Of a DNA stretch of 49,846 nucleotides, positions 8,045-16,271 are shown one piece after another. The notes under the pieces are model-generated. The model searched no databases, was not told the origin of the DNA, and saw only the letters and a list, made by a program, of their open reading frames with translations. The position numbers were made by a program, and so were the translations under genes. The stretch spans positions 1-49,846 of the forward strand of contig JAZPYO010000015.1 of NCBI GenBank assembly GCA_045544195.1, read 5' to 3'. Numbering within the stretch: position 1 is the stretch's first letter; each line of letters begins with the position of its first letter. This DNA is from RGIG7213 sp045544195. GTDB taxonomy: Bacteria; Bacillota; Clostridia; Oscillospirales; CAG-272.

Positions 8045-8559
8045 CAGTTGTTCGCGCCTCCTTCTGCTTCTTTGTATGAATTAAGAATTCCGGGCACTTG
8101 TTCAGGCAAAACCTTGCCGTAAACATCTTCTCCAACAAGCATAACAGGTGCAAGACCGCACGCACCTACGCAACGGCAGGCGTCGATTGAAAACAGACCG
8201 TCCTCCGTGCATTCGCCGGACTTGATGCCAAGGCGTGATTCGATCGCCTCAAGCACCTTGTCAGAGCCTTTAACGTAGCATGCCGTACCAAGACAAACAC
8301 TGATCTTGTTTTTGCCCTTGGGTGTAAGTGAAAACTGGGAATAAAATGTGGCAACACCGAAAACCTCGGAAAGTGAAACGCCGAGACCTTCAGCGATCAT
8401 AGCCTGAACCTCGTAAGGAAGATAGCCGTATATTTCCTGTGCCTGCTGAAGCACGGGCATAAGGCCGCCTTTCTGTTCACGATGCTCGGCGATGACTTTC
8501 TTGAGCTGTTCCTCCTGAACGATCGTTCCCTTGAACGGAACTAAGGGCTTTTCATTCAT
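8044..8559 (-). CDS. hydC: Hydrogenase [2Fe-2S] subunit HydC (NuoE-like)
   Basis: This 171-residue protein carries one thioredoxin-fold [2Fe-2S] cluster and passes electrons to HydB. An N-terminal helical region is followed by the cluster segment, with the first cysteines in GTACYVKG and the second pair in CRCVGACGLAPV. The start MNEKPLVPF is chosen because GAGGAGGT sits 7 bases upstream. The frame is open to 8643, but that extension is basic, unlike the family and without a site. It is the first gene of the operon, about 150 bases downstream of a strong promoter, so the operon has a long untranslated leader. Confidence 0.93.
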   Translation of the reverse strand: MNEKPLVPFKGTIVQEEQLKKVIAEHREQKGGLMPVLQQAQEIYGYLPYEVQAMIAEGLGVSLSEVFGVATFYSQFSLTPKGKNKISVCLGTACYVKGSDKVLEAIESRLGIKSGECTEDGLFSIDACRCVGACGLAPVMLVGEDVYGKVLPEQVPGILNSYKEAEGGANN

Positions 8560-8718
8560 AAGATTTACCTCCTCGTGTAAATAAAATTGATGTTTTTTTG
8601 AAAAAATTCCGCAAAAATGCCGCCGTGCAGCACAAAACCGCATGACAGCCTATCGGATTTTTTTCACGCTTGCCTTGCCGTTGCCGCACCAAAGCAAGCT
8701 GTCACATATATTGACATC

Positions 8719-8747
8719 ATTATACTATATATTCTTAAAAAAATCAA
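8719..8747 (-). promoter_or_regulatory. Promoter of the hydCBA operon
   Basis: On the minus strand TTGATT (8747-8742), a 17-base spacer and a perfect TATAAT (8724-8719). The predicted start near 8712 leaves a leader of roughly 150 bases before hydC. A short direct motif, TTGACA (8711-8716 on the plus strand), is not in promoter context. Confidence 0.75.
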
Positions 8748-8790
8748 GTAGTTTATAGGTTTTATTTATGAATGATTTCGATTTTATCAT

Positions 8791-8826
8791 AAAAAAACAC
8801 GGATCGACAGTGTAATTCCTGCCGAT
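8791..8826 (-). terminator. Terminator of the polysaccharide operon
   Basis: ATCGGCAG (8826-8819 on the minus strand) pairs with CTGTCGAT (8810-8803), one G-U pair, with an 8-base loop. It is followed by CCGTG and seven T residues, 12 bases after the fnlC stop. Confidence 0.7.
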
Positions 8827-8837
8827 TCTTCGCGTTA

Positions 8838-10019
8838 TTACTTTCTCCAAACCATTTTGTCCACAACGCCTGTATAGGATTGAATGATCTTTACGACCTT
8901 TACTGAAACATTTTCTTCAATATAGTCGGGAACAGGTATTCCGACATCGCCGTTTTTCTCCATATTCACCGCCGTATCTACTGCCTGAAGAAGATTTTTT
9001 TCGTCTATGCCCGCCAGAATGAAGCACGCCTTATCGAGAGCCTCGGGACGTTCTGTCGATGTACGTATGCAGACTGCGGGAAATGATCTTCCGATGGATG
9101 TAAAGAATGAGCTTTCCTCAGGAAGCGTTCCGCTGTCAGAAACGACAACGTAAGCGTTCATCTGCAATTTATTGTAATCGCTGAAGCTGAGCGGCTCGTG
9201 TCTTATCACTCTTCGATCAAGCGGAAAATGTGCCTCTTCAAGCCTTTTTTTACTTCTCGGATGGCATGAATACAATACAGGCATATCGTATTTTTCAGCC
9301 ATCTTGTTTATAGCGGAAAAAAGTGAGCGGAAGTTCTTTTCCGTATCGATATTCTCTTCTCTGTGCGCAGAAAGAAGAATGTACTTTTTCTCGGTAAGTC
9401 CGAGTCTGTCAAGAATGTCGCTTTTTTCTATCTTGCTTAAATTCTTGTGCAATACCTCTGCCATAGGAGAGCCTGTAACATATGTTCTTTCCTTCGGCAA
9501 GCCGCATTCGTGCAGATATTTACGGGCGTGCTCTGAATACGCAAGATTTACATCGGAAATTATATCAACTATTCTGCGGTTCGTTTCCTCAGGCAGACAT
9601 TCGTCCTTACATCTGTTGCCGGCTTCCATATGAAAAACGGGAATGTGCAGCCGTTTTGCCGAAATGGCGGAAAGACAGCTATTCGTATCGCCGAGAATTA
9701 ACAGCGCCTCGGGATGTATCTGTTTCATCAGCTTGTACGATGCATTTATAATATTGCCAACGGTTGACCCAAGGTCGTCACCAACGGCATCCATATACAC
9801 CTCGGGAACATCTATACCGAGATCATCAAAAAAGATACCGTTAAGGTTATAATCGTAATTCTGACCTGTATGAGCAAGCACACAATCAAAATACTCGCGG
9901 CACTTTGTAATAACCGCCGAAAGACGTATTATTTCAGGTCTTGTGCCGACTATTATCAGCAGCTTGAGCTTTCCGTTGTTCTTGAACGTCACATCCGTAT
10001 AATCAACCTTCATATTCAT
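8838..10019 (-). CDS. fnlC: UDP-GlcNAc 2-epimerase-like enzyme of the L-FucNAc pathway (FnlC/CapG)
   Basis: This 393-residue protein belongs to the non-hydrolysing UDP-GlcNAc 2-epimerase family. It shows the N-terminal VGTRPEIIRLSAV, HTGQNYDYN, the ILGDTNS stretch, HMEAGNRC (about residue 120), EETNRRIVDIISD, SAHREEN and the SDSGTLPEESSF motif near residue 305. In the company of FnlA and FnlB, the substrate is most likely the 6-deoxy sugar nucleotide UDP-N-acetyl-L-pneumosamine, giving UDP-N-acetyl-L-fucosamine; that is inferred from context, since the sequence alone would also fit WecB. AAGGAGA lies 8 bases before the chosen ATG. It is the last gene of the operon, 14 bases after fnlB. Confidence 0.85.
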   Translation of the reverse strand: MNMKVDYTDVTFKNNGKLKLLIIVGTRPEIIRLSAVITKCREYFDCVLAHTGQNYDYNLNGIFFDDLGIDVPEVYMDAVGDDLGSTVGNIINASYKLMKQIHPEALLILGDTNSCLSAISAKRLHIPVFHMEAGNRCKDECLPEETNRRIVDIISDVNLAYSEHARKYLHECGLPKERTYVTGSPMAEVLHKNLSKIEKSDILDRLGLTEKKYILLSAHREENIDTEKNFRSLFSAINKMAEKYDMPVLYSCHPRSKKRLEEAHFPLDRRVIRHEPLSFSDYNKLQMNAYVVVSDSGTLPEESSFFTSIGRSFPAVCIRTSTERPEALDKACFILAGIDEKNLLQAVDTAVNMEKNGDVGIPVPDYIEENVSVKVVKIIQSYTGVVDKMVWRK

Positions 10020-10033
10020 TTTGCCATCTCCTT

Positions 10034-11239
10034 TCAGTTCTGAACAGGCTCAAAGTATGTATCAGGTCTGTCGGGGTCAAATCTCTCATTTGCCCACATC
10101 ACCGTGACAAGCGGCTCTGTCTGCGACAGATTTATAATGTTATGCGTATATCCGGGAAGCATGTGCACTGCCGTTATTTCTTCGCCGCTTACCTCAAAGT
10201 CGAGTATCTCATCACTGCCGACTCTGCGTTGTCTTATCAGTCCGCGGCCGCTGACTACGATGAAAAACTCCCACTTTGTATTGTGCCAATGCTCTCCCTT
10301 TGTTATACCCGGATTTGATATATTGACACTGAACTGACCGCAATTCTCAGTTTTAAGAAGCTCCGTGAAGCTGCCTCTGCTGTCCTTATTCATTTTAAGC
10401 GGAAAGCTGACCTTTTCTCGCGGCAAATACGATAAATACGTCGAATAGAGCTTTTTTTCAAAGCTTCCGTTCGGGATCTGCGGCATTATAAGGCTTTGCG
10501 GCTGATCTTTGAAATCATCAAGCAGATCTGCAATTCGTCCAAGTGTTACCTTGTGCGTTACAGGACATGCACAAAATCTGCCGTTTTCATCCAATACGGT
10601 ATCAATGCCGGTAAACTCACAGTGATGCTCCTTACCTTCAAGAGCATCAAGCATTTCATATATAACGTCGTCAACATACAAAAGCTCAAGCAAGGTGCTG
10701 CGGTCATTTACGGTTATAGGCATACCGTTGGCGGTATTATAGCAGAACGTTGCTACCGCGGAATTATAGTTCGGTCTGCACCATTTTCCAAACAAATTCG
10801 GGAAACGGTATACAAGCACCTTTGCTCCCGTGCGATCTGCATATTCAAAAAACAGGTCCTCTCCTGCCTTTTTGCTTTTACCGTAATCGCCGTCGGCGTA
10901 TCTGCCGACCAGCGTCGCCTGAATAGAGCTTGAAAGCATTACAGGGCATCTATTATTGCATTTTTCAAGAGTATCAAGCAAGGTTTTGCCAAATCCGAAA
11001 TTCCCTTGCATAAATTCTTCGGCATTTTTCGGTCTGTTAACTCCTGCAAGGTTAAATACAAAATCTGCCTTTTCACAATAAGCTGCAAGAAGATTTGGCG
11101 GTGTATCGATATCGAATAAATATATATCATTTATATTGAGTGTCGGACGTGTCCTGTCCTTACCGCTTTTGATATTTTCAAGTGCACATACGAGGTTTTT
11201 GCCCAAAAAGCCATTGGCGCCTGTTACAAGTATATTCAC
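10034..11239 (-). CDS. fnlB: UDP-4-keto-6-deoxyhexose reductase with cupin domain (FnlB/CapF)
   Basis: A bifunctional 401-residue enzyme. The N-terminal part (about 1-255) is an extended short-chain dehydrogenase with GANGFLG (residues 7-13) for NAD(P) and a YGKSK catalytic motif near residue 120. The C-terminal part (about 285-395) is a cupin with GEHWHNTKWEFF and a later histidine in LPGYTHN, which bind metal. CapF of Staphylococcus aureus has the same order: the cupin epimerises at C-3 and the SDR domain reduces C-4 on the way to UDP-L-FucNAc. It sits 17 bases downstream of the nucleotidyltransferase-like gene and directly before fnlC. Confidence 0.9.
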   Translation of the reverse strand: MNILVTGANGFLGKNLVCALENIKSGKDRTRPTLNINDIYLFDIDTPPNLLAAYCEKADFVFNLAGVNRPKNAEEFMQGNFGFGKTLLDTLEKCNNRCPVMLSSSIQATLVGRYADGDYGKSKKAGEDLFFEYADRTGAKVLVYRFPNLFGKWCRPNYNSAVATFCYNTANGMPITVNDRSTLLELLYVDDVIYEMLDALEGKEHHCEFTGIDTVLDENGRFCACPVTHKVTLGRIADLLDDFKDQPQSLIMPQIPNGSFEKKLYSTYLSYLPREKVSFPLKMNKDSRGSFTELLKTENCGQFSVNISNPGITKGEHWHNTKWEFFIVVSGRGLIRQRRVGSDEILDFEVSGEEITAVHMLPGYTHNIINLSQTEPLVTVMWANERFDPDRPDTYFEPVQN

Positions 11240-11256
11240 TTCATTATTTCCTTTCG

Positions 11257-12426
11257 TTATTTGATCTTGTCGCCAAGTCCCACATATTGCATAGCCTGAA
11301 CGTATCCTGATATTTTTTCTTCGCTCACAATATCAGCGCTTTTCTTGGCATTGGAAATATTGCCCCGCTTGCCGAGCAAAACGGCAAACCATCGGTATAT
11401 CCAGACAAACGGCAAAAGGACCGGGGCTTTTTTTAATACAGGATATGCGTATTTCATATTGCCTAACGGTGGAAATATCAGTTGCATATACCGCTTCAGC
11501 TTGCCGTTTTTAGCATTTTTATCAGATGTTCCGCCGGCGGTCTGCGAAATAATATGATTTTCGTACGTACCGTACGCGCCGCTGTTAATAATATACTCTG
11601 ATATATGCTCTGTTATTTCGTTCGCCTCTTTGCCGTCAAACCATACGCAAAGCAGGTCCGTGATATTGTTATAAAATCTGTCAAGGTTCATTTTCTTCAA
11701 TGATGATATTACATATTCCTTATCATACGCATCATCTCTGAGTATAAACATATCGGTAATATGCTTTATGCCGATACCGCCGTCAATATAATGCTTCGCA
11801 AGATGCATAAATATGTATATATAGTTTTCTGTCGGCAAAAGCTCATATCTGTTTTTTTTGCCCTTTACAAGCTGTGCTCTTTCCCAGACATTTTCAAAAT
11901 ACTCAAACATATCCTTATGACTTGCAGATACGAGGTATTTATGCATTTCCATTGTTACCTTACCTTTTGTGAAGGTAAAATCGTGGTCGCTTTCCATTTG
12001 CTCAGCATACCCTAAAGATGCCATTATCTCCTTTATCTTCGGGTAATCGGAAGGGTCTATAAGTATGTCTGCATCGCTCATTTCACGCATATCGCTTTTC
12101 GGATATCTGTTTTTGAGAACAGTTCCCTTCACAGGCATATGCTTTATCCCGTTTTGCTCAAAAATGTCGCATACGGCACTTATTTCATACAACTGTTCTT
12201 CGCTGACCATAAGGTTCTTACAGCAACGCGAAAAAAGCCTTTTCATACCGTTGCACGATATATCAACGCCGCATAAAACCGCGCCCTCGTACAGAATATT
12301 CGTGATCTGATGCTCACTTGCAAGATCAATAAGCTGCTCAATATCAAAATTGCTCGGCAAAGCACATCCTTCGCCATTCAAAGCGCTTTTGATAATAGGA
12401 GCTATGATTCTGTAATCAACTGCCAT
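11257..12426 (-). CDS. Nucleotidyltransferase-fold protein (PF14907 type)
   Basis: This 389-residue cytoplasmic protein has the nucleotidyltransferase-5 pattern. The core runs HMPVKGTVLKNRYP then REMSDADILIDPSDY around residues 95-130; the Asp-x-Asp pair (SDADI) is the expected metal-binding motif, followed by a helical region with HDFTFTKGK and MEMHKY. Members are common in polysaccharide and lasso-peptide clusters but lack an assigned reaction. The gene starts with a one-base overlap on the fnlA stop (TAATG), so it is translationally coupled. It interrupts the otherwise canonical fnlA-fnlB-fnlC order. It may modify a sugar or lipid carrier; I would not go further. Confidence 0.75.
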   Translation of the reverse strand: MAVDYRIIAPIIKSALNGEGCALPSNFDIEQLIDLASEHQITNILYEGAVLCGVDISCNGMKRLFSRCCKNLMVSEEQLYEISAVCDIFEQNGIKHMPVKGTVLKNRYPKSDMREMSDADILIDPSDYPKIKEIMASLGYAEQMESDHDFTFTKGKVTMEMHKYLVSASHKDMFEYFENVWERAQLVKGKKNRYELLPTENYIYIFMHLAKHYIDGGIGIKHITDMFILRDDAYDKEYVISSLKKMNLDRFYNNITDLLCVWFDGKEANEITEHISEYIINSGAYGTYENHIISQTAGGTSDKNAKNGKLKRYMQLIFPPLGNMKYAYPVLKKAPVLLPFVWIYRWFAVLLGKRGNISNAKKSADIVSEEKISGYVQAMQYVGLGDKIK

Positions 12427-13475
12427 TACAGCTTTCCTTCCATACTCTTCAGCTCATTCTGAATATATTCAAGTGAAAGCAGTTTTTCTTTCACGCGCTC
12501 AACATCAAGCAGCTCTGTGTTATTAGAGTCAAATTTACGCAGAAGATTTCTTGTTGTATCTCCGCTTTTTACATATTTGTCGTAATTGAGTCCACGCGTA
12601 TCGGCAGGCACTCGGTAAAAGTCGCCAAGGTCTATTGCACTTGCGCATTCTTCGTTTGTAAGAAGTGTTTCGTACATTTTTTCACCGTGACGTATACCGA
12701 TTATTTTGATCTCCGTTTCAGGAGCAAAAAGATGTTTTACCGCTTCTGCCAGAACTCTGATGGTACAAGCAGGCGCCTTTTGAACGAATATATCTCCTGA
12801 AACACAGTTTTCAAATGCAAAAAGAACAAGGTCGACCGCTTCATCAAGCGACATTATAAATCTTGTCATTTCAGGCTCTGTAATGGTTATGGGATTGCCT
12901 GCTTTTATCTGATCTATCCAAAGCGGTATTACCGAGCCTCTGCTGCACATAACATTACCGTATCTTGTACAGCATATCTTTGTTTTTTGTGGATCAACGG
13001 TTCTTGATTTTGCAACGATGACCTTTTCCATCATTGCTTTGCTCGTACCCATGGCATTGACGGGGTATGCCGCTTTGTCAGTAGAAAGACACACTATGCT
13101 TTTAACACCTGACTCTATTGCGGCACTAAGAACGTTATCTGTACCGATAACATTCGTTTTTACCGCTTCCAATGGAAAGTATTCGCACGACGGAACCTGC
13201 TTCAGTGCCGCAGCGTGAAATATGTAATCGACACCGTACATTGCATTTTTTACACTGTTTATATCTCGCACGTCGCCTATATAAAACTTGATCTTATCAG
13301 ATGCCTGCGGCATAATTGCCTGAAACTCATGACGCATATCATCCTGCTTTTTTTCATCTCTGGAGAATATTCGTATTTCTCCGATGTCGGTTTTGAGAAA
13401 ACGTCTCAATACGGCGTTACCAAATGATCCGGTACCGCCTGTGATCAAAAGTGTTTTGCCTGTAAAATGTGACAT
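12426..13475 (-). CDS. fnlA: UDP-GlcNAc 4,6-dehydratase/5-epimerase (FnlA/CapE)
   Basis: This 349-residue extended SDR enzyme opens the UDP-L-FucNAc pathway by removing water from UDP-GlcNAc and inverting C-5. NAD is bound by GGTGSFG (residues 13-19); the segment STDKAAYPVNAMGTSK follows near residue 125. The catalytic tyrosine of the usual YxxxK motif is replaced by methionine (MGTSK), an SMK-type triad known in related WbpM/CapE-type dehydratases, so this is not a defect. The soluble form, without membrane helices, fits CapE rather than CapD/WbpM. GGAG lies 7 bases upstream of the start. Confidence 0.9.
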   Translation of the reverse strand: MSHFTGKTLLITGGTGSFGNAVLRRFLKTDIGEIRIFSRDEKKQDDMRHEFQAIMPQASDKIKFYIGDVRDINSVKNAMYGVDYIFHAAALKQVPSCEYFPLEAVKTNVIGTDNVLSAAIESGVKSIVCLSTDKAAYPVNAMGTSKAMMEKVIVAKSRTVDPQKTKICCTRYGNVMCSRGSVIPLWIDQIKAGNPITITEPEMTRFIMSLDEAVDLVLFAFENCVSGDIFVQKAPACTIRVLAEAVKHLFAPETEIKIIGIRHGEKMYETLLTNEECASAIDLGDFYRVPADTRGLNYDKYVKSGDTTRNLLRKFDSNNTELLDVERVKEKLLSLEYIQNELKSMEGKL

Positions 13476-13546
13476 ATTTATACTCCGTTTCGCCGCATAA
13501 GCGGGAATTTTTCAATTTAAATCATTATATTAGATCGGCATACCGA

Positions 13547-14725
13547 TTATCTTTTTACACTGCTTTTATGTTTATCAACGAGCTTTGTATACTCGCATTT
13601 CAGCTTGTTTTTTACCTTTGTGAAAAAGCTCACGTGTATAGTTTTTTTAACAGCCTTTTCGAACCCCATTTTTTCTATCCGCGTAAACAACTTTTTTCTT
13701 GTTTTAGGTATCTTATATGCCTTTATCATCGAAAGATTATGACCTATTGCAAGCTCAGGATCAGTTTCAACACAGCACATATGATCTCTTACGGATTCAA
13801 ACAGCTCTTTTCCCTTTTCACTTTGAATAAAAACTATCGACGTGCCGTTTTCGTTATATGCCTCAGGGTGAGCGGTTTTTATTCCCCAATAATCGCCCAA
13901 TGAAATATCCGAATGCTTCTTGGGTGTTTTGAATACGCAATTATAACACGAATAGCGTAATGCGTGATTGTGAAGAAATGCCGTAAAAAGCATATCCTGA
14001 TCGTGATTGCAAAGATACGTTTGACCGTTTTCAAAATCTATCCGCATATCAAAATCATACCAGCTTCTTGTTTTATCTCTGAAAAATACTTTTTTTACCT
14101 CAGAATTGCCGTGACATTCGCTTTGATAATTGAGATACATTTCAAATAAGGAAGGCGAAAGCACTCCGTGACAAATAAAATCCTGCGTATACAGTTTTTC
14201 GTAATCCTTACCGAGATACATTTTCAGTGCTGCGATCTGACACGGTGTTCCCGTAAAAAGAACATATCTTCCGTCTTTAAGCATTTTTTCAGCACGGCTG
14301 TAGCAGTCACCGACAGCACTTGGTATATACTTTGAGCCTTGCGTTGCGAGAAGCTGTGCTTCCTGCTCAACACAAATATGCTTGGCCTTGAAATCATCGT
14401 CAAAAGCAACTCCGAACACCGCTCCGCCCCGTCTGAGTATTTCAAGCGCAATAAGGCGGTATATTCCGCCCGAAGAGCTGCTTTTGAGTGTCTGCAGATC
14501 ATTGTTATATGCAGCGTACACGTTAAGTATTTTCCCTTGGTTAGCGGGTCTTGTTATTATCGGACAAGCCTTTTTACATTTTCCGCAATCAACGCATTTT
14601 TTGCTGTCAACGGTCGGATATAAAAAGCCCTCATCATCTGCGGTCATTGTAATAGCGCCTACGCGGCAGGCATTGGCGCACGCACCGCAGCTGACACATT
14701 GAAATTTATTCAATTCTCCTAACAT
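13547..14725 (-). CDS. F420H2-dehydrogenase beta-like Fe-S protein of a polysaccharide locus
   Basis: This 392-residue protein has two N-terminal [4Fe-4S] motifs (CVSCGACANAC from residue 10 and CVDCGKCKKACP from residue 41), then the Coenzyme F420 hydrogenase/dehydrogenase beta-subunit domain with a flavin-binding region (SSGGIYRLIA, FTGTPCQIAAL) and further cysteines (ICHG, YSCYNCVFK). Such proteins recur beside polysaccharide pyruvyl transferases in Clostridia and Bacteroides, although these bacteria do not make F420; a redox role on a sugar or lipid-linked intermediate is inferred. The start is two bases from the flippase stop. Confidence 0.85.
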   Translation of the reverse strand: MLGELNKFQCVSCGACANACRVGAITMTADDEGFLYPTVDSKKCVDCGKCKKACPIITRPANQGKILNVYAAYNNDLQTLKSSSSGGIYRLIALEILRRGGAVFGVAFDDDFKAKHICVEQEAQLLATQGSKYIPSAVGDCYSRAEKMLKDGRYVLFTGTPCQIAALKMYLGKDYEKLYTQDFICHGVLSPSLFEMYLNYQSECHGNSEVKKVFFRDKTRSWYDFDMRIDFENGQTYLCNHDQDMLFTAFLHNHALRYSCYNCVFKTPKKHSDISLGDYWGIKTAHPEAYNENGTSIVFIQSEKGKELFESVRDHMCCVETDPELAIGHNLSMIKAYKIPKTRKKLFTRIEKMGFEKAVKKTIHVSFFTKVKNKLKCEYTKLVDKHKSSVKR

Positions 14726-14726
14726 T

Positions 14727-16271
14727 TCAGTTACCTTGTTTTTTGAATATTTTCTTAAACGGCGTCAGAAGTAATTGCTTTTCTCTTTCATTCAATCCGA
14801 AAAGCCAGACAGAAAGGCAGTAAACGGCTGAATAAGCAAGTATACGGCATATAAAGCCCGTTATCGAGAATGATCTGAAGATATTCGTCATAATGATCCC
14901 GAACACAATGGGTAATATCAACGATCTGGATGCGAGCAATATACTTTTCCAGAATCTTAAAACATTTATATAGCAACGCTTCTGATAGTAAATATTGAGT
15001 ATGACGCCGTTAAATAACACGAAAGATACAGATGTACCTACTGTACACCCGATTATACCAAACCTGCGGCACAGTATGACAGATACAGCGACATTAATCA
15101 ACGCCATAAATAAATAGACTATACTGCGAAACTTGTGTTTATTCTGTGCACGCTGCATTTCAATTCCAACGTTCTGTATAAGTGGGATCGTGACAGGGAT
15201 CATAAGCATTACCGAAACATAGAACGCATCCTCGTATCCTGTCTTGCTTATCCAGAGCTTCGTTATAAAATCCATTCCGAAAAAGATAAACCCGGAAGAA
15301 ATTAATGCAAGAATAAAATACTGTATTCTGCCAACCTTAATAAACAGGTCTGTCTGCTTTTCGCACAGCAGCTTTTTATCGTGCTGAAATTCATTGACTA
15401 TTTTGTGGACTCGCGGTGTAAATATTGCAGATACGGTCGAAGAAAACGTAAGATAATAGGAATACAATGTAAATCCGACGGAATATACTGCAACCTGAAC
15501 CGTTCCTAAATATCTTGCTATGATGACCTTTCCGAGATTATTGTTTATCTGATCTATGATCATATTCAAGGCTATAAAAGCCGTATAGGAAAAAATACTC
15601 CTGAACAGTCCCTTTTCAAAATTTCTGAAAACAAACCTGTCCTTCAGAACAAAGAAAACGTAGTACATATACAACGCATCTGTCAAAACCGAAAATATCA
15701 AAGTGACAGTAACTACACCTATGGAGCGAAAGCCGATAAGCATAAGAGGCAACGTCACAAGCGGGCTTGCGACTGTCTTTATAACGCTTAACAGCCTGAG
15801 AAATACAAAACGCTCGTGCGCCGATATTATGTTTGAAAAAACACCCATAGGAAATGACAGCGAAAGGTTAGCTGTCAGAATTATCATCAGAATTCGCGCC
15901 GTTTCGTATTCCGAATGAGTAAGCCCGTCCTTGAAAACAAGGTCGAGATTGCATGTCAGAAAAGCACCGCACAGTAACGCTATAATGCCTATGACAGACA
16001 ATACTATAAAATAAAGCCCGTTCAATGAATATATACGTTCTTTTTCGTTACGCTGTCTGTATTGGGAAAAATAACGCACATATCCGCTATTCAGTCCCAG
16101 ACTCAATATCGACAGCATTGACACAGTTGAAGCCACCGTATTGTAAAGCCCGTATTCAGAATCACCGAGCAGCTTGAGCATAACGGGTGTATACAGTAGG
16201 CTTATTAAAACTGATAACGCCATTTGCAGATATGATATTATCACACCTGCCTTTAATTGATTAACTTTCAT
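14727..16271 (-). CDS. Polysaccharide flippase, Wzx/MATE-like
   Basis: This 514-residue integral membrane protein has about 12-14 predicted helices and the start VNQLKAGVIISYLQMALSVL typical of the polysaccharide transporter family. It would flip undecaprenyl-linked repeat units across the membrane before polymerisation. It overlaps the pyruvyl transferase stop by ATGA and lies within the EPS operon with glycosyltransferases and an EpsG-like polymerase, which supports a Wzx role over drug export. Conservation is low, so substrate cannot be inferred. Confidence 0.88.
   Translation of the reverse strand: MKVNQLKAGVIISYLQMALSVLISLLYTPVMLKLLGDSEYGLYNTVASTVSMLSILSLGLNSGYVRYFSQYRQRNEKERIYSLNGLYFIVLSVIGIIALLCGAFLTCNLDLVFKDGLTHSEYETARILMIILTANLSLSFPMGVFSNIISAHERFVFLRLLSVIKTVASPLVTLPLMLIGFRSIGVVTVTLIFSVLTDALYMYYVFFVLKDRFVFRNFEKGLFRSIFSYTAFIALNMIIDQINNNLGKVIIARYLGTVQVAVYSVGFTLYSYYLTFSSTVSAIFTPRVHKIVNEFQHDKKLLCEKQTDLFIKVGRIQYFILALISSGFIFFGMDFITKLWISKTGYEDAFYVSVMLMIPVTIPLIQNVGIEMQRAQNKHKFRSIVYLFMALINVAVSVILCRRFGIIGCTVGTSVSFVLFNGVILNIYYQKRCYINVLRFWKSILLASRSLILPIVFGIIMTNIFRSFSITGFICRILAYSAVYCLSVWLFGLNEREKQLLLTPFKKIFKKQGN

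Noticed and set aside
8838..10019. WecB (UDP-GlcNAc 2-epimerase for ManNAc) as the name of this gene
   Set aside because: Sequence alone permits it, but fnlA and fnlB in the same operon make the FnlC/CapG role more likely.
12426..13475. Loss of the catalytic tyrosine in FnlA (MGTSK in place of YxxxK)
   Set aside because: Related dehydratases of the WbpM/CapE group naturally carry an SMK triad, so this is not evidence of inactivation.
13476..13546. CCGC-TTAT-GCGG hairpin between fnlA and the F420-beta-like gene as a terminator
   Set aside because: The stem is only four pairs without a T-tract, and the genes on both sides are clearly in one operon.
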